From Pseudacidovorax sp. (GTDB lineage: Bacteria; Pseudomonadota; Gammaproteobacteria; Burkholderiales; Burkholderiaceae_C), in contig NZ_JAGOPN010000010.1 of the NCBI RefSeq assembly GCF_017991995.1, positions 1 through 64,000 on the forward strand: a stretch of 64,000 bases of DNA, given 5' to 3'. The notes under the pieces are model-generated. The model was not told where the DNA came from, ran no database searches, and saw only the letters and a list, made by a program, of their open reading frames with translations. Both the position numbers and the translations under genes were made by a program. Positions 41,274-50,791 of the stretch are shown here, piece after piece (the stretch's first letter is position 1; the number at the start of each line of letters is the position of its first letter).

Positions 41274-42295
41274 GAGCGGGCTCCTTCGCTCTTCTTCATG
41301 CGAGCCAGCAGCAGCTTGGACAGCGACAGCACGACGAAGGTGATGAAGAACAGGACCAGGCCGAGGTACATCAGCGCGGCCTGGTGCAGGCCGGCGCCGG
41401 CTTCAGCGAATTCGTTGGCCAGCGCCGAGGTGATGCTGTTGGCCGCCTGGAACAGGGACAGAGAGTCGAGCTGGTTCATGTTGCCGATGACGAAGGTCAC
41501 GGCCATGGTCTCGCCCAGGGCGCGGCCCAGACCGAGCATGATGCCGCCGACCACGCCGGCCTTGGTGTAGGGCAGCACGACCTTGCTCACCACCTCCCAG
41601 GTGGTGGCGCCCAGGCCGTAGGCCGACTCCTTCAGCATCGGGGGCGTGACCTCGAAGACGTCGCGCATCACCGAGGCGATGAAGGGAATGATCATGATGG
41701 CCAGGATGATGCCGGCCGACAGGATGCCGATGCCCACGGGTGGGCCGGCTACCAGCGCACCCAGCACGGGCACGCCGGTCAGCAGCTTCTGCAGGGGCTG
41801 CTGCACATAGGTCGCGAGGATGGGGCCGAAGACCAGCAGGCCCCACATGCCGTACACGATGGAGGGCACGGCGGCCAGCAGCTCGATGGCCGTGCCCAGC
41901 GGGCGCTTGAGCCAGCTGGGCGAGAGTTCGGTGAGGAAGAGCGCGATGCCGAAGCTCACCGGCACCGCGATCAGCAGGGCAATGATGGAGGTCGCCAGCG
42001 TGCCGTAGATCATCACCAGACCGCCGAACTCTTCCTGCACCGGGTCCCAGACGCTGCTGGTCAGGAAACCCAGGCCGTACTTGGCGATGGCGGGCCAGGC
42101 GCCGATGACGAGCGAGACGAGGATGCCGATCAGCAGGGCCAGCGTCAGCAGCGCAGCGCCCTTGGCGGCCCAGCCGAACAGCAGGTCGGCCATGGGGCCG
42201 GAGCGGGGACGCTTGACCGGCGGAGGCACCGCGGGGCGGGCCCGCTCGGCGGGCCGCTCGAGCCCCTGGCCGTCGGCGGTGAGAGTGGATGACAC
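41270..42295 (-). CDS. pstC: Phosphate ABC transporter permease PstC
   Basis: A 341-residue permease with six or more membrane helices and the loop [51 protein letters not shown] prefer the GTG at 42295 because AGGAGGT lies seven bases ahead; an ATG at 42358 would add 21 unconserved residues. The N-terminal 50 residues are Pro/Arg-rich and cytosolic. It is 117 bases after pstS. Confidence 0.93.
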   Translation of the reverse strand: MSSTLTADGQGLERPAERARPAVPPPVKRPRSGPMADLLFGWAAKGAALLTLALLIGILVSLVIGAWPAIAKYGLGFLTSSVWDPVQEEFGGLVMIYGTLATSIIALLIAVPVSFGIALFLTELSPSWLKRPLGTAIELLAAVPSIVYGMWGLLVFGPILATYVQQPLQKLLTGVPVLGALVAGPPVGIGILSAGIILAIMIIPFIASVMRDVFEVTPPMLKESAYGLGATTWEVVSKVVLPYTKAGVVGGIMLGLGRALGETMAVTFVIGNMNQLDSLSLFQAANSITSALANEFAEAGAGLHQAALMYLGLVLFFITFVVLSLSKLLLARMKKSEGARS

Positions 42296-42412
42296 GGTAT
42301 GAACCTCCTGCGGGCGCGCATCGACCCGCACCGTCGACTCGGCAGCGATGCGGGTCATGCGGCTCCCTGTTCCTGGTTTGTCTTAGTTATGGAATCCCGA
42401 GGGGGGCCGGGG

Positions 42413-43450
42413 TCAGTGCGAGGCGACGACCTTGCCCGAGCCGTCCTTGATGCCGTCCCACGACTTGCGGATCGTGGTCTTCACGGCATCGGGCATCGGC
42501 ACGTAGTCCAGGTCGTCGGCGGTCTTGTCGCCGTTCTTGTAGGCCCAGTCGAAGAACTTGAGCACGGTGGTGCCCTGGGCCGGCTTGTCCTGCACCTTGT
42601 GCATCAGGATGAAGGTGGCACCGGTGATGGGCCAGGCGCCGTCGCCAGGCTGGTTGGTCAGCACCTGGTAGAAGCTCTTGTTCCAGTCGGCGCCGGCTGC
42701 GGCGGCCTTGAAGGCGGTGTCCTCGGGCGAGACGAACTTGCCGGCCGAGTTCTGCAGCAGGGCGTAGGTCATCTTGTTCTGCTTGACGTAGGCGTACTCG
42801 ACGTAGCCGATCGAGTTGGGCAGGCGGCCCACGAACGCGGCGACGCCTTCGTTGCCCTTGCCGCCGGCGCCGGTGGGCCAGTTCACGGCGGTGCCTTCAC
42901 CGACCTTGTCCTTCCACTCGGCGTTCACCTTCGACAGGTAGTTGGTGAACAGGAAGCTGGTGCCGGAACCGTCGGCGCGGCGCACCGGGGCGATGGCGGC
43001 GTCGGGCAGGTTCAGCGAGGGGTTCAGGGCCTTGATGGCGGGGTCGTTCCACTTGGCGATCTTGCCCAGGTAGATGTCGCCCAGCACCTGGCCGCTCAGC
43101 TTGAGTTCGCCGGCCTTGATGCCCTGGATGTTCACCACGGGGATCACGCCACCGATCACGGTGGGGAACTGCAGCAGGCCCTTGGACTCCAGCTCGGCGT
43201 CCTTCAGCGGGGCATCGGAGGCACCGAAGTCGACGGTCTTGGCCTCGATCTGCTTGATGCCGGCACCGGAGCCGACCGACTGGTAGTTGATCTTGACGCC
43301 GGTGGCCTTGTTGAAATCGGAGGCCCACTTGGCGTACAGCGGGGCGGGGAAGCTGGCGCCGGCGCCGGTGGCTTCCTGGGCGAAGGCGGGCACATGCGCG
43401 AAAGCGGCGAGGGTCAGGCCGGCGGCGGCAATTTGAAACACGGACTTCAT
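42413..43450 (-). CDS. pstS: Periplasmic phosphate-binding protein PstS
   Basis: A 345-residue exported binding protein. The signal peptide ends AHVPAFAQ, and the mature chain begins [21 protein letters not shown]. Phosphate-binding loops are visible ([47 protein letters not shown]). It is the first gene of the operon, behind a Pho box on the coding strand at 43534-43517. The open frame upstream of the ATG at 43450 passes through that box, so the longer start is wrong. Confidence 0.95.
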   Translation of the reverse strand: MKSVFQIAAAGLTLAAFAHVPAFAQEATGAGASFPAPLYAKWASDFNKATGVKINYQSVGSGAGIKQIEAKTVDFGASDAPLKDAELESKGLLQFPTVIGGVIPVVNIQGIKAGELKLSGQVLGDIYLGKIAKWNDPAIKALNPSLNLPDAAIAPVRRADGSGTSFLFTNYLSKVNAEWKDKVGEGTAVNWPTGAGGKGNEGVAAFVGRLPNSIGYVEYAYVKQNKMTYALLQNSAGKFVSPEDTAFKAAAAGADWNKSFYQVLTNQPGDGAWPITGATFILMHKVQDKPAQGTTVLKFFDWAYKNGDKTADDLDYVPMPDAVKTTIRKSWDGIKDGSGKVVASH

Positions 43451-43516
43451 GGTCTTCCTTTCCGAAGGGTCACCACCCCCGGGTCCGGGGGTCTGCGGCG
43501 GACTGTAGAAAGGCCA

Positions 43517-43534
43517 TGTGACAACCATGTGACA
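43517..43534 (-). promoter_or_regulatory. Pho box upstream of pstS
   Basis: On the minus strand TGTCACA occurs at 43534-43528 and again at 43523-43517, four bases apart and so with an 11-base period, matching the PhoB-binding direct repeat. It lies 67 bases upstream of the pstS start. Confidence 0.85.
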
Positions 43535-43585
43535 CCCCGTCTCCGAGGGAAAACCGCCCCGGGGCGCGCTCGCCCACCATGACAC

Positions 43586-43603
43586 TGTCATCAATTCGTC
43601 ATG
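43586..43603 (+). promoter_or_regulatory. Pho box upstream of ppx
   Basis: TGTCATC, four bases AATT, then CGTCATG give an 11-base repeat on the plus strand, 65 bases before the ppx start. The second half-site has one mismatch from TGTCA. Confidence 0.65.
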
Positions 43604-43668
43604 TCCCGGACGGAGGATCGCCAGCCTGCCGCCGCTACCATCGGGGCCGACTTTTCCCTCCTTGATGT

Positions 43669-45186
43669 ATGCAGAACGGAACGCGCCTGGCCGCCATTGA
43701 TCTCGGCTCCAACAGTTTTCGCCTGGAGATCGGCCGCGTGGACCACGGGCAGATCCAGCGCGCCGAATACTTCAAGGAGACCGTGCGCCTGGGCAACGGC
43801 CTGGACAGCGCACGCAACCTGACCCACGAGGCCATGCAGCGCGGCTGGGAGGCCCTGGCCCGCTTCGGCGAGCGGCTGGCCGGCTTCGAGCGCGCCCAGG
43901 TCCGCGCGGTGGCCACGCAGACGCTGCGCGAGGCGCGCAACCGCGAGGAATTCCTGCTGCGGGCCCGCACCGTGCTCGGCTTCGGCATCGACGTCATTCC
44001 CGGCCGCGAGGAAGCCCGCCTGATCTACCAGGGCGTGGCCCACCTGCTGCCGCGCAACGAGGTCGCCGACAGCGAGCGCCGGCTGGTGGTCGACATCGGC
44101 GGCCGCTCCACCGAGATGATCATCGGCTCGGGCCTGCAGGCGCAGACCACGGAGTCGTACCGGGTGGGCAGCGTCGCCTGGTCGATGAAGCACTTTCCGG
44201 ACGGCCAGTTCTCCGCCAGCGCCTTCCGCGTCGCCGAGATCGCGGCCAAGGCCGTGATGGACGATGCCCTGAACAACTACACCCGCGACCAGTGGGACAC
44301 CGCCTATGGGGCCTCCGGCACCATCGGCGCCGTCGGCGATCTGGTGGCGGCGGCCGGCGGCCGCGTCGGCGTGGTCACGCGCGCCGACCTGGACTGGCTG
44401 CTGGACCGCCTGCTCAAGGCCGGCAGCGCCGACCGCCTGCGGCTGGACGGCCTGCGCGAGGATCGCAAGCCCGTCATCGGCGGCGGCCTGGCCGTGCTGC
44501 GGGCGTTGTTCGACCTGCTGTCCATCGACGAGATGCGCGTCGCACAGGGCGCCCTGCGCCACGGTGTGCTGTACGAACTGCTGGAGCGCGACGACGGCGT
44601 GGCCGACCTGCGCGACAGCACGGTGGCGCGGCTGGCGCACCGCTTCGACGCCGACGAGGCGCAGGCGCGGCGCGTGGGTGACGTGGCCGCTGCGCTGTTC
44701 GTGCAGCTGGTGCCCGAGGCCCGCGGCGGCGCCAGCGCCAGCCGGGCCGGCAGGGCCCTGCGCAAGCTGCGCTGGGCGGCGCAGCTGCACGAGATCGGCA
44801 TGCACATCTCGCACAGCGACTACCACAAGCACGGCGCGTACATCCTCGACAACGTGGACGTGCCCGGCTTCGCCGTCAACGAGACCCATGCGCTGAGCCA
44901 GCTGGTGCTCGGCCATCGCGGCAAGCTGCGCAAGGTCGAGGCCTCGATGGCCGACGAGACCTTCGCAGCGCAGTTGCTGGCCCTGCGGCTGGCAGTAATC
45001 CTCTGCCACGCGCGGCGCGACCCGGAAGCCGATGCGCTGGCCGTGGAACTGTCGGGCGCACGCGGTTTTGCGGTGCGGGCGCGCCAGGACTGGGCGGAGC
45101 GCTATCCCCAGTCGGCGCACCTGCTGCGCGAAGAGGTGCTGGCCTGGCAGAAGACGAGCTGGATGCTGGGGCTGCACCTGGACTGA
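43669..45186 (+). CDS. ppx: Exopolyphosphatase (Ppx/GppA family)
   Basis: A 505-residue enzyme that removes phosphate from polyphosphate, or converts pppGpp to ppGpp, as family members do. The ASKHA fold is clear: [15 protein letters not shown] (phosphate 1 loop), [16 protein letters not shown] (phosphate 2) and a GASGTIGAV motif. The C-terminal half contains an HD-like [21 protein letters not shown] segment, typical of Ppx. It diverges from pstS with a Pho box in between, and stands near ppk, the enzyme that makes its substrate. Confidence 0.93.
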   Translation: MQNGTRLAAIDLGSNSFRLEIGRVDHGQIQRAEYFKETVRLGNGLDSARNLTHEAMQRGWEALARFGERLAGFERAQVRAVATQTLREARNREEFLLRARTVLGFGIDVIPGREEARLIYQGVAHLLPRNEVADSERRLVVDIGGRSTEMIIGSGLQAQTTESYRVGSVAWSMKHFPDGQFSASAFRVAEIAAKAVMDDALNNYTRDQWDTAYGASGTIGAVGDLVAAAGGRVGVVTRADLDWLLDRLLKAGSADRLRLDGLREDRKPVIGGGLAVLRALFDLLSIDEMRVAQGALRHGVLYELLERDDGVADLRDSTVARLAHRFDADEAQARRVGDVAAALFVQLVPEARGGASASRAGRALRKLRWAAQLHEIGMHISHSDYHKHGAYILDNVDVPGFAVNETHALSQLVLGHRGKLRKVEASMADETFAAQLLALRLAVILCHARRDPEADALAVELSGARGFAVRARQDWAERYPQSAHLLREEVLAWQKTSWMLGLHLD

Positions 45187-45271
45187 AAAGGCGCCGCGGC
45201 GTCTCAGGGCGGCTCAATCCACCAGACACCGTTCGGGCGGAGCCTGCCCAAGCCAGGGGGCGAGGTGACGC

Positions 45272-45733
45272 TCAGAGCAGCTCGGGCGCCTGCACCGTGA
45301 CCATCACCGTCTGCTCCTCGCCATCGCGCTCGCGCGTGCGCAGCCACCACACCGAGCCCTTGCGCACGGCGCAACTGTCCTGCTGAAGGCCCAGCAGGCG
45401 CGCGACGGCCTGGCCCAGGGCCGGCTGGTGGCCCACCAGCACGATCACCGACTTGCCATGCGGCCAGCCGGCCGCAACCAGCAGTTCATCGCCGGTCGCG
45501 TGTGGGGCGATTTCCTCGCGCAACTTGTACTTGCGGCCCAGCGCCAGCACCGTCTGCTCGCAGCGGCGCGCCGGGCTGCACAGGATGCGCGTGCCCTCGG
45601 GCAGTTGTCGATCCAGCCAGGCGGCCATTCGCTTGGCCTGCTTCTCGCCCCGCGGCGTGAGCGAACGGGCCAGGTCGTCGCAGCCCTCGTGCCAGTCTTC
45701 GGCTTCGGCATGGCGCCAGAGGATCAGGTCCAT
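45272..45733 (-). CDS. Histidine phosphatase, SixA-like
   Basis: A 153-residue cytosolic phosphatase. LILWRHAEAED carries the catalytic Arg-His, and LVGHQPALGQAVARLL supplies the second His. The short, lid-less form fits SixA, which dephosphorylates phosphohistidine proteins. It lies between ppx and ppk, 33 bases after ppk and on the same strand, so it may share its messenger. A link to polyphosphate is inference only. Confidence 0.85.
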   Translation of the reverse strand: MDLILWRHAEAEDWHEGCDDLARSLTPRGEKQAKRMAAWLDRQLPEGTRILCSPARRCEQTVLALGRKYKLREEIAPHATGDELLVAAGWPHGKSVIVLVGHQPALGQAVARLLGLQQDSCAVRKGSVWWLRTRERDGEEQTVMVTVQAPELL

Positions 45734-45766
45734 GGTCTCGTCCTTCCCTTGCGAACAGTGCGCGTC

Positions 45767-47941
45767 TCAGACACCCGGGCCACGGCCGCCGAAGGCATAG
45801 CGCCCCATCAGGGCCGCCTGCGCGCCGTGCGCTTCGATGGCGCGCGAGGCACCGGGCTCGCCCGCATGCAGGTTGCGGTCCACCCGCTCGTAGCAGCCGT
45901 CGGCTTCCAGCTCCCAGGCATCGCGGCCATCGTGCAGGTAGGCCACCAGGCATTCGTCGATCAGCCGCTGGCGCAACACCGGATGCGTGACGGGCCAGGC
46001 CACCTCCACCCGCCGCATCATGTTGCGATTCATCCAGTCGGCACTGGAGAGATACAGGCTCTCGTCCTCGTCCACGCGGAAGTAGAAGACCCGCGAATGC
46101 TCCAGGAAGCGGCCGATGATCGAGCGCACGCGGATGTTGTCGCTCACGCCCGGCACCTGCGCCGGCAGCATGCAGGCACCTCGCACGATGAGGTCGATCT
46201 TCACGCCGCGGCTGCCGGCACGCAGCAGTGCCGCGATCAGTGCCTCGTCGGTGAGCGCATTCATCTTGGCGACGATGCGCGTGGTCTTGCCCTCGCCCGC
46301 AGCCTCGGCCAGCGCGTCGATGCGGGCCACCAGGTTCCTGTGCAGGTCGAAGGGCGCCACCCACAGCCGCTGCAGCTTGGGCAGCCGGCTCTGGCCGGCC
46401 AGGTGCACGAAGAGCGCATCCATGTCCGCCGTGAGTTGCGGGTCGGCCGTCAGGTGGCTGATGTCGGTGTAAAGCCGCGCGGTGCGGGGGTTGTAGTTGC
46501 CGGTCGAGAGATGGCCGTAGCGGCGGATGTGGCGGCCTTCGCGGCGGGTGACCAGCAGCATCTTGGCGTGCGTCTTGAGACCCACCACGCCGTACACCAC
46601 CTGCGCGCCGATGGATTCGAGCACCTCGGCCCAGTTGATGTTGGCCTCTTCGTCGAAGCGGGCCTTGAGCTCCACCACCGCCATCACTTCCTTGCCGCGG
46701 CGCACGGCCTCGCGCAGCAGGTCCATCAGCACCGAGTCGGAGCCGGTGCGGTAGATGGTCTGCTTGATGGCCAGCACCTGCGGATCGGCCACCGCCTCGC
46801 GCAGGAATTCGATGACACCGTCGAAGCTCTCGAAGGGCTGGTGGATCAGCACATCGCTGCGCTGCAGCCGGTCGAAGAAGGACTGGCCGGTCGACAGGTT
46901 GATCGGGTAGGAGGCCTGGTACGGCGTGAAGCGCAGGTCCTTGAAGCGCGGCTCATCGATCAGGTCGACCATCTGCGAGAAGCGCGCCAGGTTCACCGGC
47001 CCCGGCACGCGGTAGAGCGCACCCTGCGGCAGGTTGAACTGCGCCAGCAGGAAGCTCCAGAGCGACTCGTCGCAGTCGGCCGACACCTCCAGCCGAACGG
47101 CCTGGCCGAAGTTGCGGTGCTGCAGGCCCTGACGCAACGCGGTGCGCAGGTTCTTCACATCTTCCTCATCCACGGCGAGGTCGGAATGGCGCGTGACGCG
47201 GAACTGCGAAAACTGCCCCACCTCCCGCCCCGGGAACATCGCGTGCAGGTGCGCCCGCACGATGCTCGACAGCGCCACCACCAGCGTCCTGCCCTCCGAC
47301 ACCTTGGCCGGCATGCGGATCAGCCGCGGCAGCACGCGCGGCACCTTCAGGATGGCAATGGGGTTCTCGCGGCCGAAGGCGTCCTTGCCCGAGAGCTTGA
47401 CGATGAAGTTCAGCGACTTGTTGGCCACCTGCGGGAAGGGATGAGCCGGGTCCAGCGCGACGGGGATCAGCAGCGGCCGCACCTCGCGCTCGAAGTATTC
47501 CTGCACCCACTTGCGCTGTGCCGCATTGCGCTTGCCGTGCGAGATGACATGGATGCCATGCTCGGCAAAGGCCGGCAGCAGTTCGTCGTTGTAGAGCTGG
47601 TACTGGCGTGCCACCAGCGCATGCGCGGCCGCCGACAGGGCATCGAAGGATTCGGCCGTGTACGGCCCGGTGCCCTGCGCTTCGAGGCAGGCCCGCACGT
47701 GCGGCTCGGCCCGCACCTCGAAGAACTCGTCGAGGTTGGACGAGACGATGCACAGGTAGCGCAGGCGCTCCAGCAGCGGCACTTCGGGCCGCTCCGACCA
47801 GTTCAGGACGCGCCGGTTGAAGGCCAGGATGCTGTGGTCCCGGTCCAGCAACGGGGTGGCTGCCGGCACATTCGGCGTCGGCAGGGACTCTTCGGAAAAG
47901 GGCATGACGTCGGGGTCGAGGGACAGAGGCAAGACTGTCAT
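45767..47941 (-). CDS. ppk1: Polyphosphate kinase 1
   Basis: A 724-residue enzyme that makes polyphosphate from ATP. The N-terminal domain starts LLDRDHSILAFNRRVLNWSE and continues through RYLCIVSSNLDEFFEVR; the catalytic core includes VKQTIYRTGSDSVLMDLL-like sequence, the autophosphorylated His of VTRREGRHIRRYGHLSTGNYNPRTARLYTDISHLT and a final SADWMNRNMMRRVEVAWP. The ATG at 47941 is given, but the predicted Pho-box promoter places transcription start at about 47938, so the ATG at 47905 (MPFSEESLP) may be the true one. Neither has a good ribosome site. Confidence 0.92.
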   Translation of the reverse strand: MTVLPLSLDPDVMPFSEESLPTPNVPAATPLLDRDHSILAFNRRVLNWSERPEVPLLERLRYLCIVSSNLDEFFEVRAEPHVRACLEAQGTGPYTAESFDALSAAAHALVARQYQLYNDELLPAFAEHGIHVISHGKRNAAQRKWVQEYFEREVRPLLIPVALDPAHPFPQVANKSLNFIVKLSGKDAFGRENPIAILKVPRVLPRLIRMPAKVSEGRTLVVALSSIVRAHLHAMFPGREVGQFSQFRVTRHSDLAVDEEDVKNLRTALRQGLQHRNFGQAVRLEVSADCDESLWSFLLAQFNLPQGALYRVPGPVNLARFSQMVDLIDEPRFKDLRFTPYQASYPINLSTGQSFFDRLQRSDVLIHQPFESFDGVIEFLREAVADPQVLAIKQTIYRTGSDSVLMDLLREAVRRGKEVMAVVELKARFDEEANINWAEVLESIGAQVVYGVVGLKTHAKMLLVTRREGRHIRRYGHLSTGNYNPRTARLYTDISHLTADPQLTADMDALFVHLAGQSRLPKLQRLWVAPFDLHRNLVARIDALAEAAGEGKTTRIVAKMNALTDEALIAALLRAGSRGVKIDLIVRGACMLPAQVPGVSDNIRVRSIIGRFLEHSRVFYFRVDEDESLYLSSADWMNRNMMRRVEVAWPVTHPVLRQRLIDECLVAYLHDGRDAWELEADGCYERVDRNLHAGEPGASRAIEAHGAQAALMGRYAFGGRGPGV

Positions 47942-47985
47942 CCCATTGTCATGTTTGAATGTGACGCCGTCATGACACTGTCATG
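47936..47985. promoter_or_regulatory. Cluster of overlapping Pho-box repeats at ppk
   Basis: On the minus strand TGTCATG (47977-47971), four bases, CGTCACA (47966-47960) point towards ppk, with GACAAT (47950-47945) as -10. On the plus strand further 11-base-period pairs occur: TGTCATC-CCAT-TGTCATG (47936-47953) and CGTCATG-ACAC-TGTCATG (47968-47985). Phosphate control of ppk is therefore likely. Confidence 0.75.
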
Positions 47986-48002
47986 TGCCGCGCCGCCCCC
48001 TC

Positions 48003-48827
48003 TCAGGCGCCGAGGAAGTGGCGGCGATAGCGCGGTGGCAGGTCGGCCAGGCGCATCATCATCGGCAGGTCGGCGGTGTTGAAGTCCGGGTCCCAGGCCG
48101 GCGCGCCCAGCACCTTGGCGCCCAGGCGCAGATAGCCCTTGATGAGCGCGGGCGGCTCCACATCGAGCGAGCCGTCCAACTGGTCGACCGGCAGCGGCAG
48201 GCGCGGCTGCACGTGGTACTGGATGGGCGCCATGTGCGTGGCCGACAGCTGGCGCCAGATGCTGGCCGCGGCATCGCCACCATGCACACCGTTCTGCAGC
48301 ATCGGGATGCTGGCGCAGCCGATCATGGTGTCGAGCCGGTTGCGGTGCATGAAGGCCGCCAGCGCACCCCACAGGGCCAGGATCACGCCGCCCTGGCGAT
48401 GGTCCGGATGCACGCAGCTGCGGCCCAGTTCGACCATGCGCTCGCGCAGGCCACGCAGGCGGGTCAGGTCGAACTCGGTGTCGCTGTAGGTACCGCCCAC
48501 CCGGCGGGCCTGGGCCGGCGTGAGCACGCGGTAGGTGCCCACCACCTCGCCACCCGGCTCGGCGCGCACCAGCAGGTGCTCGCAGAAGTCGTCGAACAGG
48601 TCCACGTCATGGCCCGGCAGCGACGTGGGCAGGCGCGCACCCATCTCTTGCACGAACACGCGCCAGCGCAGGCGCTGCGCCTCACGCACCTCGTCCTGGT
48701 GGCGGGCCCATGCCACCGTCACGCCGCCGGCTGCGGCCGGCTGGGGAAGTTGCGGCGGCTGCGGCCACAGCGTCTCGCGCAGGCCGAGGCGTGACAGGGC
48801 GAGGGTGGGCGTCGGCAGTTCTTTCAT
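48003..48827 (-). CDS. GNAT-fold N-acyltransferase, OlsB-like
   Basis: A 274-residue protein with the acyltransferase signature RLRWRVFVQEMGARLP...DLFDDFCEHLLVR, GTYRVLTPAQA and ELGRSCVHPDHRQGGVILALWGALA of the family that includes OlsB, the enzyme adding a 3-hydroxyacyl chain to ornithine in ornithine-lipid synthesis. Such lipids replace phospholipids when phosphate is limiting, and the gene lies just upstream of the Pho-controlled ppk. No OlsA partner is in the window and no Pho box precedes this gene, so the exact substrate is uncertain. Confidence 0.75.
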   Translation of the reverse strand: MKELPTPTLALSRLGLRETLWPQPPQLPQPAAAGGVTVAWARHQDEVREAQRLRWRVFVQEMGARLPTSLPGHDVDLFDDFCEHLLVRAEPGGEVVGTYRVLTPAQARRVGGTYSDTEFDLTRLRGLRERMVELGRSCVHPDHRQGGVILALWGALAAFMHRNRLDTMIGCASIPMLQNGVHGGDAAASIWRQLSATHMAPIQYHVQPRLPLPVDQLDGSLDVEPPALIKGYLRLGAKVLGAPAWDPDFNTADLPMMMRLADLPPRYRRHFLGA

Positions 48828-48958
48828 GAGCGGCTTCTGGTCTTTTCGGATTGCCGCGCAGTCTGTGCCGCACCGATGAAGCCCGCATGTCGAAGCCGTG
48901 GCAATTGCGTGACGGCGCTGCGCGGGTGGCCGCGCGGCGCTATCCTGCGGCCCGCCTG

Positions 48959-49128
48959 CCTAGGGACGCGCTTCACGAATGCGCGCGCCGTGGGCATCTG
49001 CGGAATCGGGCGATCTGCGTCGTTGCAAATGCTCGCAATAGCTGGGCTATTGCTGCGCTTTGCGCCTAGCATCTCATCCCGATCCGCAGCGCCCACTTGC
49101 CGCTCGATTCGTGAAGCGCATCCCTAGG
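48959..49128. mobile_element. 170-bp MITE-like palindromic element
   Basis: The ends are 22-base inverted repeats with a single mismatch: CCTAGGGAC-GCGCTTCACGAAT at 48959-48980 and its complement at 49107-49128. Inner arms also pair (GGCATCTGCGGAATCGGG with the CCGATCCGCAGCGCCC side; GCAATAGC with GCTATTGC at the tip), so the whole element can fold into one hairpin. It has no reading frame of its own. It fills most of the 313-base gap before the GST gene, and its right end provides the AGGAG of that gene. Confidence 0.8.
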
Positions 49129-49140
49129 AGCCATCCGACC

Positions 49141-49848
49141 ATGTCCGAACAACCTGTCATCGACGTCTATTCCTGGCCCACGCCCAACGGCCACAAGGTC
49201 CACATCATGCTGGAGGAGACCGGCCTGCCCTACCGGGCGCACGCGGTCGACATCGGCCAGGGCGACCAGTTCGCGCCCGACTTCCTGGCCATCAGCCCCA
49301 ACAACAAGATCCCGGCGATCACCGACCCCGTGGGGCCGGACGGGCAGCCGATCTCGCTCTTCGAGTCAGGCGCCATCCTGGTCTACCTGGCGGCCAAGAC
49401 TGGCCAGTTGCTGCCCCAGGGCGACCGCGCGCGCTTCGAGGTGCTGCAGTGGCTGATGTTCCAGATGGGCGGCGTGGGCCCCATGCTCGGCCAGGCCCAT
49501 CACTTCCGCATTTACGCGCCCGAGAAGCTGCCCTACGCCATCGAGCGCTACACCAACGAGGCCAAGCGGCTGTATGGCGTCATCGACCGCCGCCTGGAGA
49601 AGAGCGCCTTCGTCGGCGGCGCCGACTATTCGATTGCCGACATCGCCATCTTTCCGTGGCTGCGCAGCTGGCAGAACCAGGGCGTGGAGATGGACGATTA
49701 CCCCGCGCTCAAGGCCTGGTTCGACGGCATCGCGGCGCGTCCGGCAGTGCAGCGGGGCGTGCAGGTGCTGGCCGATCGGCGCAAGCCGATCACCGACGAC
49801 AAATCGCGCGAGATATTGTTCGGCAAGACCCAGTATCAGAAGCGCTAG
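49141..49848 (+). CDS. Glutathione S-transferase (YghU/YfcG-like)
   Basis: A 235-residue cytosolic enzyme. The thioredoxin-like half begins VIDVYSWPTPNGHKVHIMLEETGLPYRAHAVDI; the NNKIPAITD cis-Pro and LFESGAILVYLA segments bind glutathione. The helical half has YSIADIAIFPWLRSW. Length and the PTPNGHKV loop fit the YghU/YfcG (Nu-class) group, known for disulfide-bond reductase activity. The ATG is preceded by AGGAG that belongs to the end of the palindromic element at 48959-49128. Confidence 0.9.
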   Translation: MSEQPVIDVYSWPTPNGHKVHIMLEETGLPYRAHAVDIGQGDQFAPDFLAISPNNKIPAITDPVGPDGQPISLFESGAILVYLAAKTGQLLPQGDRARFEVLQWLMFQMGGVGPMLGQAHHFRIYAPEKLPYAIERYTNEAKRLYGVIDRRLEKSAFVGGADYSIADIAIFPWLRSWQNQGVEMDDYPALKAWFDGIAARPAVQRGVQVLADRRKPITDDKSREILFGKTQYQKR

Positions 49849-49862
49849 AATGGCGGGCTTGT

Positions 49863-49939
49863 CGGAACGTAGCGCAGCCTGGTAGCGCATCTGCTTTGGG
49901 AGCAGAGGGTCGCGAGTTCGAATCCCGCCGTTCCGACCA
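49863..49939 (+). tRNA. tRNA-Pro (TGG)
   Basis: A 77-base tRNA: acceptor CGGAACG pairs with CGTTCCG, the anticodon stem TCTGC/GCAGA holds TGG in loop TTTGGGA, and CCA is encoded. The T stem GCGAG/CCCGC has one A-C mismatch. It follows the GST gene by 14 bases and may be read through from it. Confidence 0.95.
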
Positions 49940-49951
49940 ATCCATGCGAAT

Positions 49952-49984
49952 GCCCGCAGTGACTTCGGCCACTGCGGGCGTTTT
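49952..49984 (+). terminator. Intrinsic terminator after tRNA-Pro
   Basis: GCCCGCAGTG (49952-49961) and CACTGCGGGC (49970-49979) form a perfect ten-base stem, followed by GTTTT. It also overlaps the stop region of the MarR gene coming from the other side. Confidence 0.85.
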
Positions 49985-50559
49985 CATTTGCGCGGCTTGC
50001 GCGCCGCGCGCTTCTCGGCCCCCGCGCCGCCTTCCGCCTCGGCGGGCTTCTGCACCAGATGCACCCGCAGGCGGCCCAGGTGCTCGTACAGGGCTTCCTT
50101 GTTGCCAGCGGGCAGGCCCTGGAACATGGCGATCAGCCATTTCTCGTGCTCGGCCGCCATGGCGGCGAATTCGGTGCGGCCCTTGTCGGTCAGGCACACG
50201 CGCCAGGACCGGCGGTCTTCGGGGTCGTCGATGCGCTCGACCAGACCCTCTTTCACCAACTGATCGGTCAGGCCCGTCACATTGCCGCCGGTCACCATCA
50301 GGTAGCGCGACAGCACATTCATGCGCAGCCCCTCCGGATAGCGGTCGAGCTGGGCCAGGTAGTCGAAGCGCGGCAGCGTGGTGCCGAAACGGGTGCGCAA
50401 CTGCTGGCGGATCTGCTGCTCGATCTGTGTGCTGCAGGCCAGGAGGCGCAGCCAGATCTTGGTGTCCAGGTGGTCGTCGACCTGGGCACGGGCCTCCAGG
50501 CCGATGTGTTCGTCGCCCAGCGACTCGACGAGGCGGAAATGCTTGGAATGGGTGGCCAT
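49984..50559 (-). CDS. MarR-family transcriptional regulator
   Basis: A 191-residue regulator with the winged helix-turn-helix MNVLSRYLMVTGGNVTGLTDQLVKEGLVERIDDPEDRRSWRVCLTDKG, clearly MarR. Helices before and after would form the dimer. The basic Lys/Arg tail (AEKRAARKPRK) is unusual in length. It reads in the same direction as the catabolic block whose last gene ends at 50792, 232 bases upstream of it, so it may control that block; MarR proteins often respond to aromatic acids. The 20-base palindrome at 62371 is a candidate target. Confidence 0.85.
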   Translation of the reverse strand: MATHSKHFRLVESLGDEHIGLEARAQVDDHLDTKIWLRLLACSTQIEQQIRQQLRTRFGTTLPRFDYLAQLDRYPEGLRMNVLSRYLMVTGGNVTGLTDQLVKEGLVERIDDPEDRRSWRVCLTDKGRTEFAAMAAEHEKWLIAMFQGLPAGNKEALYEHLGRLRVHLVQKPAEAEGGAGAEKRAARKPRK

Positions 50560-50791
50560 TCGGGTTGTCCTGTTGTTGTGTCTTCAGTCACGCTCGTGGG
50601 GCCGGGGCGCCCCATCACGCCCCCACCCGCCGGCCAGCGCATGCCGGATCCCTGCCGCCGAGCATAGCCGGCAGGCCTGCCTTCGGCTGTCGGCGCCGGG
50701 CGTGCCCATCACCTCGCCCACGCGAGCCGTTCGCCGGCTGCACGCCGATGGGTGTCCGGTGAAGGAAGACCGTGTGTCGCGCAATGGGCCA

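Noticed and set aside
45428-48082. An 884-codon frame antisense to ppk, and similar long antisense frames (973-3363, 11833-14250)
   Set aside because: They are rich in His, Gln, Arg and Gly with no domain pattern, the usual shadow of high-GC genes.
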